Assembly (NCBI GenBank): GCA_943704525.1
Contig: CALSCQ010001123.1
Location: 1-47,051, forward strand
Source: Pigoraptor vietnamica
Taxonomy: Eukaryota > Opisthokonta > Filasterea
DNA: 47,051 nucleotides
Reading direction: 5' to 3'
Position 1 is the first letter of the stretch; every line of letters begins with the position of its first letter. A program made the position numbers and the translations under genes. Below, in pieces: positions 13,201-22,777 of this stretch. The notes below the pieces were generated by a model. It saw only the letters and a list, made by a program, of their open reading frames with translations, ran no database searches and was not told where the DNA came from.

Positions 13201-16200
13201 CGGCGAGGCGCAGATCATCGACCGCATCATCGAAGTGTTTGCGGACCGTTACTACACGCTCAACGCGGACTCGCACCGCAACATCGCCGACAGGGACAGC
13301 GCGTACATTCTCGCGTATGCCATCATGCAGCTGAACACGGACCAGCACAACCCGCGCGTGCGCCGCCCGATGACGCTCCACGACTTTATTCGCAACCAGC
13401 GCGGCGTCAACGCGAAGGGCGATTACCCACCGGACTTTCTCGAGCTCATCTACCACTCGATCCGCTCGCGGGAGATTGTGATGCCGGACGAGCAGGCGGG
13501 CGCCGTTCGCGAGGACTACCAGTGGCGCGTCATGCTGCAGCGCTCGGCGTCCCCCGCCGGCACGTACCTCGCCGCGCACTCGAGCGCCTACGACCAGGAC
13601 GTGTTCCTCCTCGCGTGGGGCCCTGCGATCGCCGCCATCTCGTACGTGTTTGAGACGGCCGTCGACGAGGCCGTGGTGCAGCGCGCGATCGCCGGGTTCC
13701 GCAAGTGCGCGGTCATCTCGGGCCACTATGGGCTGTGCGACGTCTTCGACAACCTCGTCATCTCGCTGTGCAAATTCACGTCGCTGCTCTCGCCGCCGCC
13801 GTCGTATGGGACGATGGCGGGTGCGGGCGGTCCGGGGGGTGCGGCCGGCGGGTCGCAGTGGCTGCTTGAGCAGACGGCGATCGCGTTTGGGCGCAATCTG
13901 AAGGCGCAGATGGCCGCGCAGACGGTGTTTGCCTTGACGCGCGAGTACGGTAACATGCTGCGCGAGGGGTGGAAGAACATTCTCGACTGCATGGTCCAGC
14001 TGTACCGCCTGCGCCTCCTCCCTCGCGCCATGCTCGAGGCCGAGGACTTTGCCGACCCGTCCGGCCGCGTGCCGCTCCAGCGACAGCGACAGCCCGCGGA
14101 GGCCCAGCGCAACCGGGGCGACTCGAGCCTCTGGTCCGCCATGTCATACTACCTCTCGCTGTCTTCCGAGCCCTCGGAAGAAACGCCTCCTGCCGACGAC
14201 GTTGCTGCGCGCGCGCGCGCGGTCGAGTGCGTGGCGCAGTGCCGCGTCGAGGAGCTTATTGCCGAGTCGCGGTTTCTCAGCGCAGAGTCGCTGCGTGAGT
14301 TTGTCAAGGCACTCGTGTTTGCGTCGCAGGGTCCTCTCGCCCACGCCGCGCTCGGCACGCAGTACGACGGCGACGCGGCCGTGTTCTTCCTCGAGGTGCT
14401 CGTCGAGGTGACGCTGCGCAACAAGGACCGCATCGACCTCGTGTGGGACACGGTCCGCGAACACCTCGTCGGCATTGCGACCTTGCAGCCTGCCTTCCAC
14501 CTGTCGCAGGCCATCGCCGCGCCCACGCCCCACCACGCGCACGGCCCGGCAGTGCACTCGGGCTCGCCGTCGCCAGAGCCGCAGCCCATGGTTGTGCTCA
14601 CCCCCTTGCCCCTCCCCGCGGGACCGCACGGATCGCAGCCGGCGCCGTCGACGTTTGCGGCGTCGTCGGCCGCCGCTGCGTCCGGGTGGCACGTGGAGCG
14701 CGCGGTGGTCGGCCTGCTCCGGATCGGCATCCGCCTGTTCCACCGCGAGCGCATGTCCGAGGAGATACTCGGTGCCCTCCGCCGCCTCGCAGCCGCCGGC
14801 CGAGCCCTCGAGTGGGAGGGCGTGCGGTTCCAGCTTGCCGCAGGGCTGCACGCGCTTCTCAAGGCCAACGGCGCGCTCATTCGCCGCGCGGAGGACTGGG
14901 AGACGGTGTTTACGCTGCTCGACGGCGCGCGGCTCAACCCGAAAGCCCGCGCGTCGGCGTTTGACTCGCTCGCCTACATCGTGGCCGAGGCCGATCACGT
15001 GCGCCGGTCGAACTTTGCGCTCTTTGTCGCCGCGCTTGGCAGCGTCGCGTTCATGGCGCCGCCCGCAGCACAGCAGACGACGCAGCCACAACCCGCCACT
15101 GTTGCGACCGGCGCCGGCGCACCGTCCAATGCGCAGCGCTCGCAATCGCCTGCCGTGTCGACGCCGCCGCCCCAGCACGGCGCACTGCACGCCACACACC
15201 CTCCCGGACACCCCACGCGGGAGGGCCATCCGGGCGCGCTCCATTCGCTCGTGCCTGTGCCGCTCTTGCTGGACGTGCTCGCCGTCCTGTACTCGCGCGT
15301 GCCGGCGCTCGCGGCGGAGGGCCCCGTGAAGCCCGAGGAGCTTGCGCGCGTGCAGCGACTCACCGGCGCGTCGCACCCGCAGGCGCAGCAGTCGTCGCCC
15401 GTGTGGCAGGTGTTCTACCGGCCGCTGCTCCGCATGATGGCCCAGCTGTGCTGTGAGCCGCGGCGCGAGAGTCGGCAGGCGGCGCTGACGCTGCTGCAGC
15501 GGTCGTTGCTCTCACTCGAGACAAAGGCGCTCGGTGCGCAAGACTGGGAGGCGTGCTTTGTCGAGGTGCTCTACCCGATGCTCGGGTGGCTGCTGGACCC
15601 GGCGCTGTCCGGTGGGTCGACTGTCGCGATAGTGCTGCTTCCCATGTGTTGCGTCCCCGTGCATTAGAGACAGTGTATTGCCAGCCCCTCTCAGCGCCCA
15701 TCCCCGGCTAACGCGTTACCCCGCGCAGCTGGCGATCCCGCGTCGATCGACGAGACGCGAATGCGCGCGTCTGCGCTCGTGTGCAAGGTGTTTCTCCTCC
15801 ACCTGAGCCCGCTTCTCGGTCTGTCGGGGTTCTCTCGCCTGTGGCTCCAGCTGCTCGACTACACCCACGTGTACATGCGCGCCGACAACAGCGAACTCTT
15901 GGTACGTGGTCCGCAATGTGTCCTCTTTTGCTTGCGTGCGGGTGCGCTAATAACCTTTGAGCTGAGCCCTTTATTTTCCACTACTGATCCTTTTTGTTTT
16001 TGACAACGCGCAGGCCGAGGCCATACTCGAGTCGCTGAAGAACATGCTGCTTGTCATGTCGACGTCCGGCATCCTCGTGGACCCGGACAACCCGTCCCCA
16101 CGCCGCCCCGTCGCCGGCGTCGACCTCGACCCCGCGCGTCTGGCCGAACTGTGGTCGGTCACGTGGTCGGGCATCGACAAGTTTTTGCCGACGCTGCGCG

Positions 16201-16495
16201 CGGAACTCTTTCCGTCGCCGATTGTGCCGCGACCAGCGCCCGCACAACACGAGCCCGCGGCCGAGCAGCCGCACGCGGACGCGCCGAAGGCCGCCCAGGG
16301 TGAGCGTTGGTCACATGCGCCGGACTTGTCCATTAGGTTCTGCATTTCCAACTTTCGTTATTCGCTCTTCTTCGAAACCCCTTTGTTCGCACGCTCATCG
16401 CACCGTTCCCTTTTCGTCCAGCAGCGGCCGCGCCTGCACGCCCCGCGCAACGAGGCGCCGAATTCGGACGAGCGGCGGCTGTTGTGAACATATAA
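10296..16495 (+). CDS. GBF1: Golgi-specific large Arf-GEF of the GBF1/GNOM/Gea family
   Basis: Eight exons (10296-10458, 10585-10916, 11083-11191, 11349-11409, 11497-15611, 15729-15901, 16014-16299, 16422-16495) give 1770 residues; human GBF1 has 1859. Domains in order: DCB (about 1-220, with the conserved [20 protein letters not shown]), a disordered insert, HUS (about 380-600, HUS box NYDCD at 558-562), Sec7 (about 691-888), then HDS1-3. Sec7 domains exchange GDP for GTP on Arf; GBF1 does so on cis-Golgi membranes to recruit COPI. The glutamic finger is present (E792 in FRLPGEAQ, equivalent to human E794). The residue matching human M832 is Q833, discussed below. ATG 10296 is the first in-frame ATG before the conserved DCB start. 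Exon 5 is 4.1 kb, unusual for the window. The last acceptor is a CAGCAG tandem. Confidence 0.95.
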
Positions 16496-16884
16496 GGCTC
16501 TGGATGGCCGTTTAGAGCCTCTCGCAGTCATGTCTCTTCACACTTGCACCATGGTGTTGCGTGCGCGTGCGGCGTGTGCCATAGAAGAAAGCGTCTCCAC
16601 TGGTACTTGGGTGCGCGTGTGTGCCTGTGCTGGAGTATTAGCAGTGCGCGCGCCGTTGAGTGCGGACGGTCAACTCAATGACGGCCAACACGCGTCATCA
16701 ATTTCACGGTACACAATTCCAACCCAATTACAACCGGAGCAAATCTCATGCATCTCTAGCAAACCGTCATAACTGAGAAGTGTAAGAAGGCTAGGGAGCA
16801 ACGTGTGCGTCCGCGTACTCGTGTGCGCACAGCCTCCGTTCGCGTGCGCGTGGTTGGAGGGGTGTTCATCGCGCGCCGTTTGTC
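16496..16884. promoter_or_regulatory. GBF1 3' end and NSRP1 promoter
   Basis: About 390 bp between genes in the same direction. A 7-bp perfect inverted repeat (AGGCTCT at 16495-16501 and AGAGCCT at 16514-16520, 12-nt loop) abuts the GBF1 stop codon and could fold in the 3' UTR. The rest shows no coding signal. Confidence 0.45.
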
Positions 16885-17189
16885 ATGTTCGCCGCCAACA
16901 AGAACCTCAAGTATGGCCTCACCATACCGAAGAAGGCCGAGACAAAGAAGCCCGTCGTAACCGCAGGCGCACACGCGGCGTTTGCGCAGGACGACAGGTG
17001 CGTTGTGAGTGTGCCATTCGAAGTAGTGTGTGGACAGTGCAGTTGTCTCATGGTGTGTTATGTTGCAGCGACGACGAAGACGCCGAGGCGAAGGAGCGCG
17101 TGAACGCACAGCTGCGCAAGGAGCGCGTGAGCATACAGAAGAATAAGCAGGTGTGTGTGTGTGTGTGCGTGCGTGCGTGTGTGTGTGTG

Positions 17190-17226
<37 letters not shown>

Positions 17227-17572
17227 ATTGAGGAGAGGGACGTCGAAGCTGCAGCTGCAATTGCCAGGCGTGCTGTGTCTGTGTGATGCGCACGTGCGTT
17301 GCTCAGCATGCGCCTGTTGCGTGCGCAGCTCCAGGCGGAAATTGAGAAGGCGCTCCACGAGGACCCCACTGTGTACTCGTACGATGAGGTGTTGCCTTCG
17401 CTGTGCTCTTGGCGAATGTGCGCTGATAATCGCTGTAATACCTGCGTTATTTTCGCGCCTTTGGTCTTGCGTGGGCACTTTTTGGCAGTGCATGAAGATG
17501 CATGGCGTTTTGAATTCCCTCTCCTCGTGTCTGCGTGTGTGTGCGTGCGCTCTGCTATTCCCTGCGCGTTTC

Positions 17573-17611
<39 letters not shown>

Positions 17612-18751
17612 CCCCTCGCTTTGTGCGTGGTGTGTGTGCTGTCGGCTGCGGCAGGTGTACGACAGCATCGACCAGGCGCGCAAGGACGAGGTGGACGCGG
17701 CCGAGCGCGAGCGCAAGGCCTCTCAGAAGCCAAAGTACATCCAGGCGCTGATGAAGAAGGCAGAGCAGCGGAAACGCGAGGACGAGGTGCGGTACGAGCG
17801 AAAGGTCCAGAAGGAGCGCGAGAAGGAGGGCGACGAGTTTGCGGGGAAGGTGGGTGCGAGCACACGCGAGTATGTGCGCGTGCTAAGTGCGCTGCTGCCA
17901 AGTGCATCCATACGTCTCGTTGCTCCAGTCACGTGCAACGTCGCATCGAATGTTGCGCCTGTTCCCTCTCCCCACCACGCACACACAGTTCCGTTCACAC
18001 CATGCGCGCCTGCTTCCCCTTTTCGCCACTCACACGTGATGCCCTGTCGGCTTCATTTCCCCCGCAGGAGGCGTTTGTGACGACGGCGTACAAGAAGAAG
18101 CTCCTCGAGATGCAGGAGGAAGAGCGCCGCGCCGCGGAGGAAGCCGCCCGCGAGGCGCGCGATGACGTCACGAAGAAGAAGGACATGAGCGGCTTTTATG
18201 CGTCACTGCTCACAAAGAACGTGGCGATGGGCGGTGCGTCGAAGGAGGAGGAGGAGGAGAGGACGGCTAAGAAGAAGGCGGCCGAGCAGCGACAGAGGGA
18301 GGAGAGGGAGAGGGAGGAGAAGGAGAAAGAGAGGGCACGCGAGAGCGAGCGGCAAAGGGAGAGAGATGGGGCTCGTGACGACCGACGGCGAGACGACCGC
18401 GACCGGCGCAGTGAGAGCGACCGGCGGCACGACGACGGCCGGCGAGGCGAGAGCGACCGGCGGCGCGATAGGGAAGACGAGCGTGAAGGGGGCCGTCGGT
18501 CTCGTGATCGCAGCGAGGAAGGGGAGGACGGGCGGAGGGTCGAGCGCGAGCGGGCACGTGACCGCAGCGAGGAGGGTGCTGCGCTGTCCCGCAAGCGTGC
18601 GCACGGCGCCGATGGGGCGGAGAAGGAGAAGTCGGAGGAAGACGCCACGTCGAAATTCGGGAGGCGCAACACGGAGGAGACGGTGCAGTCTGCACGTGAG
18701 CGCTATCTCGCCCGAAAGGCAGCACGGGCCGTGGCACCGCCGACGGAGTGA
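16885..18751 (+). CDS. NSRP1: Nuclear speckle splicing regulatory protein 1 (CCDC55 family)
   Basis: Five exons (16885-16997, 17069-17150, 17329-17388, 17655-17849, 18068-18751) give 377 residues; the human protein has 558. The N-terminus carries the family signature YGLTIPKK, followed by ALHEDPTVYSYDEVYD, KPKYIQALMKKAEQRKRE and EAFVTTAYKKKL...DVTKKKDMSGFY, all conserved blocks of the DUF2040 coiled-coil domain. A long Arg/Glu/Asp/Ser-rich RS-like tail (about residues 225-340) precedes the conserved end SKFGRRNTEETVQSARERYL. Family members sit in nuclear speckles and modulate alternative splice-site choice. The gene converges with the endonuclease gene with 135 bp between stops, and an ATTAAA overlaps the stop codon. 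Two introns hold striking repeats: GT in intron 2 and 33 C in intron 3. Confidence 0.93.
17151..17224 (+). repeat. GT microsatellite starting at the NSRP1 intron 2 donor
   Basis: GT/GC dinucleotides run from the first base of the intron for about 74 nt, so the 5' splice site is embedded in the repeat. Confidence 0.9.
17576..17608 (+). repeat. Poly-C tract of 33 nt in NSRP1 intron 3
   Basis: An uninterrupted run of C lies about 46 nt upstream of the acceptor at 17654. It is on the sense strand, so the transcript carries poly-C in the position of a polypyrimidine tract. Confidence 0.95.
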
Positions 18752-18886
18752 TTAAAGCGGCTGTGGACAGACAACGGTAGCGAGGTAGCCCATGCACACT
18801 AGCACAGGATCATGAGCACGCATGCATGCACGCTCCGAGGCATTGTGCGGCACACGCGCAGACAACAGCCCATTCTCCAGCAGACT

Positions 18887-19975
18887 TCATTGCGACAGCG
18901 ACAGATCGGCGGCAATGAGCAGGTGATCGGACGGCTCGTCTTCGCTTGGAAACAGCTTCTCCGGCAGCTCGCTCTCCGCGGGAAGAGGGCGCACTCCGTC
19001 CACGCGCCACTGCTCGCTCACAAAAATGTAGTCGAGCGTGTCCACGAAGCGCTGCTCGCGCGTGAAGGCCGCGTTCGTGAGGGGCGGCTCGTCCCCGAGC
19101 GCGACGGCGTACGCGCTGCGCATCGCAAAGGGAACGACGGGCGCCCAAGGGTCGTGCGCGCGCGGCGGCGGCATGTGCTCGGAACCCTCGGGACCGGCGT
19201 CCCCGCGCGTGAGCATCCTGTAGCACGTGCTGTGTGGCCTGATGTTGAAGTCGCCGGTAATCACGAGGGGGTCGCCCGCAGCGAGGCGCGCGCACCGCTG
19301 TGCCAAGAGGGCCGTGTGGATGACCATCACCGGCGGGTGCTTGAACGCACACGGCATGTGGTACGAAGCGACGCAGAAGACGCGCCCCGCGTGCGTGCCC
19401 GACAGCCACCGCAGCCGCGCAAAGATCACCGTGTTGCTGCGGCGGCGCGCCTCCTCCCACACGTCCGGGGTCCTCTCCGCCGAGGGGCGTCTCGCCATGA
19501 GACCCATGGCCGCAGGGAGGGACAGCAGGGCGCGGAAGGCGCGGCCCGGCACGGAGACTGCGGCGGATGCCGCGCTGGCGGTGGCAGACCACAGGCGCAG
19601 GGCGAGGGAGGGCGCCGGCGGGTATGGCCACGGCTTTGCGTCCGCAAGGCGCGAGATTGAGCAGTCTTCGAGCGCAAAGAGGGACGTGGGGAAGGCAAGC
19701 GCGTTGCCCATGAAGCCGTTGAACTGCGGGCCGTAGTTGCTGGCGATGGCAAAGTAACCGCCGCGCTGCAGGTGCACACTGAGGGGGCCGAGCCAGTCGC
19801 GCGACACCTCTTGGAGACAGATGACGCTGCCGCGCGCCATTTCCGCGGAGAGGAGCGCAAGCACCTTCGGCAAGCGAGCGCGCGCGTCGAGATGCTGCGC
19901 GCTGCTGCGGACAAACATTTGGGCGTCGCTGAGGTGCGACGATAGCACGTTGTACGACACCACGCGCACCGCCAT
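18887..19975 (-). CDS. Endonuclease/exonuclease/phosphatase (EEP) family protein
   Basis: A single exon of 362 codons from ATG 19975. The EEP fold motifs appear in order: SYNVLSS (N9), ICLQEVSRDW (metal-binding E56), NTVIFARL, VASYHMP, the GDFNIRP loop with Asp and Asn, TLDYIFVS, and a terminal SDHLLIAADL with the catalytic Asp-His. All the usual metal and phosphate ligands are present, so an active Mg-dependent phosphodiesterase is likely. The layout is closest to CCR4/Angel/PDE12-type deadenylases and phosphodiesterases, but without their leucine-rich repeats or other added domains; the substrate (poly(A), 2-5A, DNA or lipid) cannot be told. There is no targeting signal. It is the only clearly intronless gene here and converges on NSRP1. 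Confidence 0.85.
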   Translation of the reverse strand: MAVRVVSYNVLSSHLSDAQMFVRSSAQHLDARARLPKVLALLSAEMARGSVICLQEVSRDWLGPLSVHLQRGGYFAIASNYGPQFNGFMGNALAFPTSLFALEDCSISRLADAKPWPYPPAPSLALRLWSATASAASAAVSVPGRAFRALLSLPAAMGLMARRPSAERTPDVWEEARRRSNTVIFARLRWLSGTHAGRVFCVASYHMPCAFKHPPVMVIHTALLAQRCARLAAGDPLVITGDFNIRPHSTCYRMLTRGDAGPEGSEHMPPPRAHDPWAPVVPFAMRSAYAVALGDEPPLTNAAFTREQRFVDTLDYIFVSEQWRVDGVRPLPAESELPEKLFPSEDEPSDHLLIAADLSLSQ

Positions 19976-20424
19976 TCTGCCTCGCGCTGCCCCTGTGTCT
20001 CGCTGTTGCTGCGCGCGCGTTAATCTCTTCTCCTCGCACGCCCTCCTTCACAGCTGTTCTGCGCGCGCGTTAATCTCTTCTCCTCGCGCACCCTCCTTCA
20101 CAGCTGTTCTGCGCGCGCGTTAATCTCTTCTCCTCGCGCTGCCCCTGTCTCGCTGTTGCTGCGCGCGCGTTAATCTCTTCTCCTCGCGCACCCTCCTTCA
20201 CAGCTGTTCTGCGCGCGCACACTCTGCCTCTGTAACAGTCGCGTCAGAGCGCGTTATCCGTTTTTATGCTTCCGGGTTCACTCCATCAACGCGTAACACG
20301 ACTGTAACAGGCGCCAACATGCACTCTGCGCGTGTTGGGCCCAATCGCCCGTCTGCGTGTTCAGGAGAACGCCCTGCGACGTCTTTTGGCGCTGCGCACT
20401 CCACGCGCCGTCCGTCGCTTCCCT
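19976..20424. promoter_or_regulatory. Divergent promoter between the EEP gene and the cap methyltransferase gene
   Basis: The 449 bp between two divergent start codons. Its left half is a 50-bp minisatellite (next entry) lying directly upstream of the EEP start codon, so it would form its 5' UTR or core promoter. The right half (20220-20424) is less repetitive and has no clear TATA box. Confidence 0.55.
19981..20219. repeat. 50-bp minisatellite, four full units plus partial ends
   Basis: The block GCGCGCGCGTTAATCTCTTC recurs at 20011, 20061, 20111 and 20161, exactly 50 bp apart, with partial copies on both sides. Each unit ends in one of two tails: type A with CCTCCTTCACAGCTGTTCT (units 1, 2 and 4) or type B with CCCCTGTCTCGCTGTTGCT (unit 3 and the partial copy before unit 1). 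Units of one type are nearly identical. Confidence 0.97.
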
Positions 20425-22451
20425 ATGGACTCTCAGGGCGACGAAGAGGCGCTCCTTCGCACGATGGGGCTGCCCACTTCGTTTGCCGCAACGCAGCGCG
20501 GAAGGCGCCCGCACGCACGGCGACGCGAAGACGCAGTGAACGACGACGGCAGTGGAGGGCGGAAGAAGCGCAGGCACGCGGACGTGGACGATGCCGCTGG
20601 CGTGCGAGAGGGAGATGGGGGTGCGCTGCTCATAGCATGCGGCCATCGACACAGTTTGCAGCCGTCCGCGGACCATGAGGAGGGGGCCGTGTTTGTCACG
20701 AGCCCGCCTTGCCAGTACGAAGGCGCGCCGTGGCTCTGGTACTCGGCCGTAGATCATGCGCTGGACCTCAACGCCGTCCGCGCAATTCCCTGTCTCACGG
20801 AAAGTGTTGAGGCTGTGCTGCGTGTGCCATTGTGCGACCCCGACTTGCTCGCACGCGTCGCGGCGGCCAAAGAAGAGTTCCACGCCGCCGCGGAGCGCCA
20901 CTCGACGCGCGTGTTCTACAGGGCACGTGACGAGGCGAATCCGTTCGAGTCCCTGGGCAGCGGCCCCTTCTGCAACCGCGCTGCTCTGAAGCTAGCCGTC
21001 ATCGACCATGTGGCCGCACTCGGCGATCGCGCTGCGGTCGAGACGCGCGAGGCCTCGGCGTGCGGCGGGCGTCCATTGCCTCCTTCCTCTCACCTTGTAA
21101 CAAAGAGTCAGGCGGAGGACGCCCCATCGCTGCCTGCACAGAGGGGCGAGGGCGGGAATACTGACGAGACATATCCTGCTGTTGGCACGCCGAATGGGAC
21201 GTTTACGTTCGTGGATCTCTGCGGGGGTCCCGGCGGCTTCACCGAGTATTTGTTGTGGCGTCACGGCCGTGCGAATGGCCCCGATGCGGGCGCGAAGCAT
21301 CCAACGGCGTCGCAAAAAGTGCGTGGGTGGTGCATGTCGTTGCGCTGCGAGGGGTGCGATTGGGACGTCGCGGCGATGAAGGCGGCGAGGGAATTGCTGT
21401 CGTCCGTCCACATCACGTACGGCGCGGATGGGACGGGCAATGTCTACTCGCGGACGAACGTGGACGAGCTAGCACGGCTCGTGACAGAGGGCACGGCGGG
21501 GAAGGGCGTCCACGTCGTCGTGGCCGACGGCGGGTTTGAGGGGGCGCGCGACAGGCACGACCAGGTGACTGGTTCAGACGTGCGGCCGCATCATAGGCTG
21601 TTTTGCTTTGCATTCATTTGGTAGCTTGTGGTCGTATTCGTTGCCTTATGCTCTTATGTCACTCTGCGTGGTTGTCGTCGCGAATCGACTGGCTGATTTT
21701 TGTGCGCCTCAACTGCTGCCACGCGGTGGCACAGGAGGCCGCCACTTTCCGAATTCTCGTGTCGCAGATCGCGGCGGCACTGCGCTGTTTGGGACGTCGC
21801 GGCGATTTCGTGTGCAAAGCGTTCGATCTCGTCACGCAGCGAAGTGCGTCGGTGCTATGGATCCTCTCGCGACTGTTCGAGACAGTGTCTATCGCCAAGC
21901 CTGTAACGAGTCGCCCGGCCAACTCGGAGCGTTATCTTGTCTGCAAGGGGCTTGTGGCCGACAGCGACACGTGCCGCGGTTGCGCTGAGCGGCTCTTCGC
22001 GATCGGGGAGGCGTGCGGTGCTGGCTGCGATGCTCTTGCGGACGGTGCGGCGGAAGCTGAACGAATTGCCGCCGTGGTGGATCCGATTGTTTTGGCGAAC
22101 GACACCCCCTTTCTTGAGTTCGTCGTTGGAGCGAATGCAAGGTGGGGGAATCGGCGGTGCGGCTATGTGTGTTGCATTCAAGTTCACTTGGTCTGTTCGG
22201 CCATTGACAGGGCTTTCTGCGCGCTACTGCATTCTTAGTCAAGAGTCTACTCACTCAGCGTCTCAGTCCCACTTCTTTCAGTTCGTTATGTTTCACCTCA
22301 TAGCTATTAAGTGTATGCCGTCCAGTTGCTCCCCTTGTATGGCGGCCGCTGACTGGATTTCTCGTGGCGCAGGTTGTGCCAGCAGCAGTTGGAGGCGTCG
22401 CACGAGCTCGTTTCGAAACTGGCCCAAATTACTGCGGCGGAGGCGATATAA
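20425..22451 (+). CDS. CMTR1: Cap-specific mRNA 2'-O-methyltransferase (CMTR1-like, FtsJ fold)
   Basis: Three exons (20425-21564, 21735-22141, 22373-22451) give 541 residues. The Rossmann methyltransferase core matches CMTR1: ANPFESLGSGPFCNRAALKL with the first catalytic Lys (K189), SAM-binding DLCGGPGGFTEYLLWR (D264), the catalytic Asp in VVADGGF (D368), FVCKAFDL (K408), and KPVTSRPANSERYLVCKGL with E445. The complete K-D-K-E tetrad indicates activity: transfer of methyl to the ribose 2'-O of the first transcribed nucleotide (cap 1). The N-terminus has a basic stretch (KKRR) that may be a nuclear signal and an MGLPTSF motif. ATG 20425 is the first in-frame ATG. Human CMTR1 also carries G-patch, guanylyltransferase-like and WW domains; these are absent, so the protein is a catalytic core form. 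CMTR2 is less likely because only one methyltransferase fold is present. Confidence 0.88.
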
Positions 22452-22777
22452 TTAATATTAAATACCGGTGACTTGCCGATGGCGACCAGCCCTGAACCAG
22501 CCCTGAACGCATTCGTGTTTTGCGTAGCCTGGTCAGCTTGTGCCGTCGTGGTGAGCGGAGGTGCGCGTTATTATTTCAGCCGTTATTCGCATTGACGATA
22601 GTTTCGGCAGCGCCAGAAAGGCCTGTTTCGGATTTTGATGTTCCATCCGTCAAATCTGGCTGGCAGTGGCAAGACTAGTCACAACATCCGCCTCTGTCAA
22701 CTGCCGACACAAAACAACTGCCGTTCTCGAACACAGTGGATGATTGACGCCAGCAAATTACAACGTTGCTTCCATAT
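22452..22777. other. Short convergent intergenic region
   Basis: About 326 bp between the stop codons of the cap methyltransferase and UVRAG. An AT-rich stretch (aattaatattaaata) right after the methyltransferase stop is a likely poly(A) signal area. Nothing else is seen. Confidence 0.5.

Noticed and set aside
14144-15376. 410-codon open frame antisense to GBF1, and similar long antisense frames (12845-13726, 42035-43531)
   Set aside because: These lie opposite confirmed coding exons; GC-rich third positions keep the opposite frames open. They are Arg/Gly/Ala-rich without domains.
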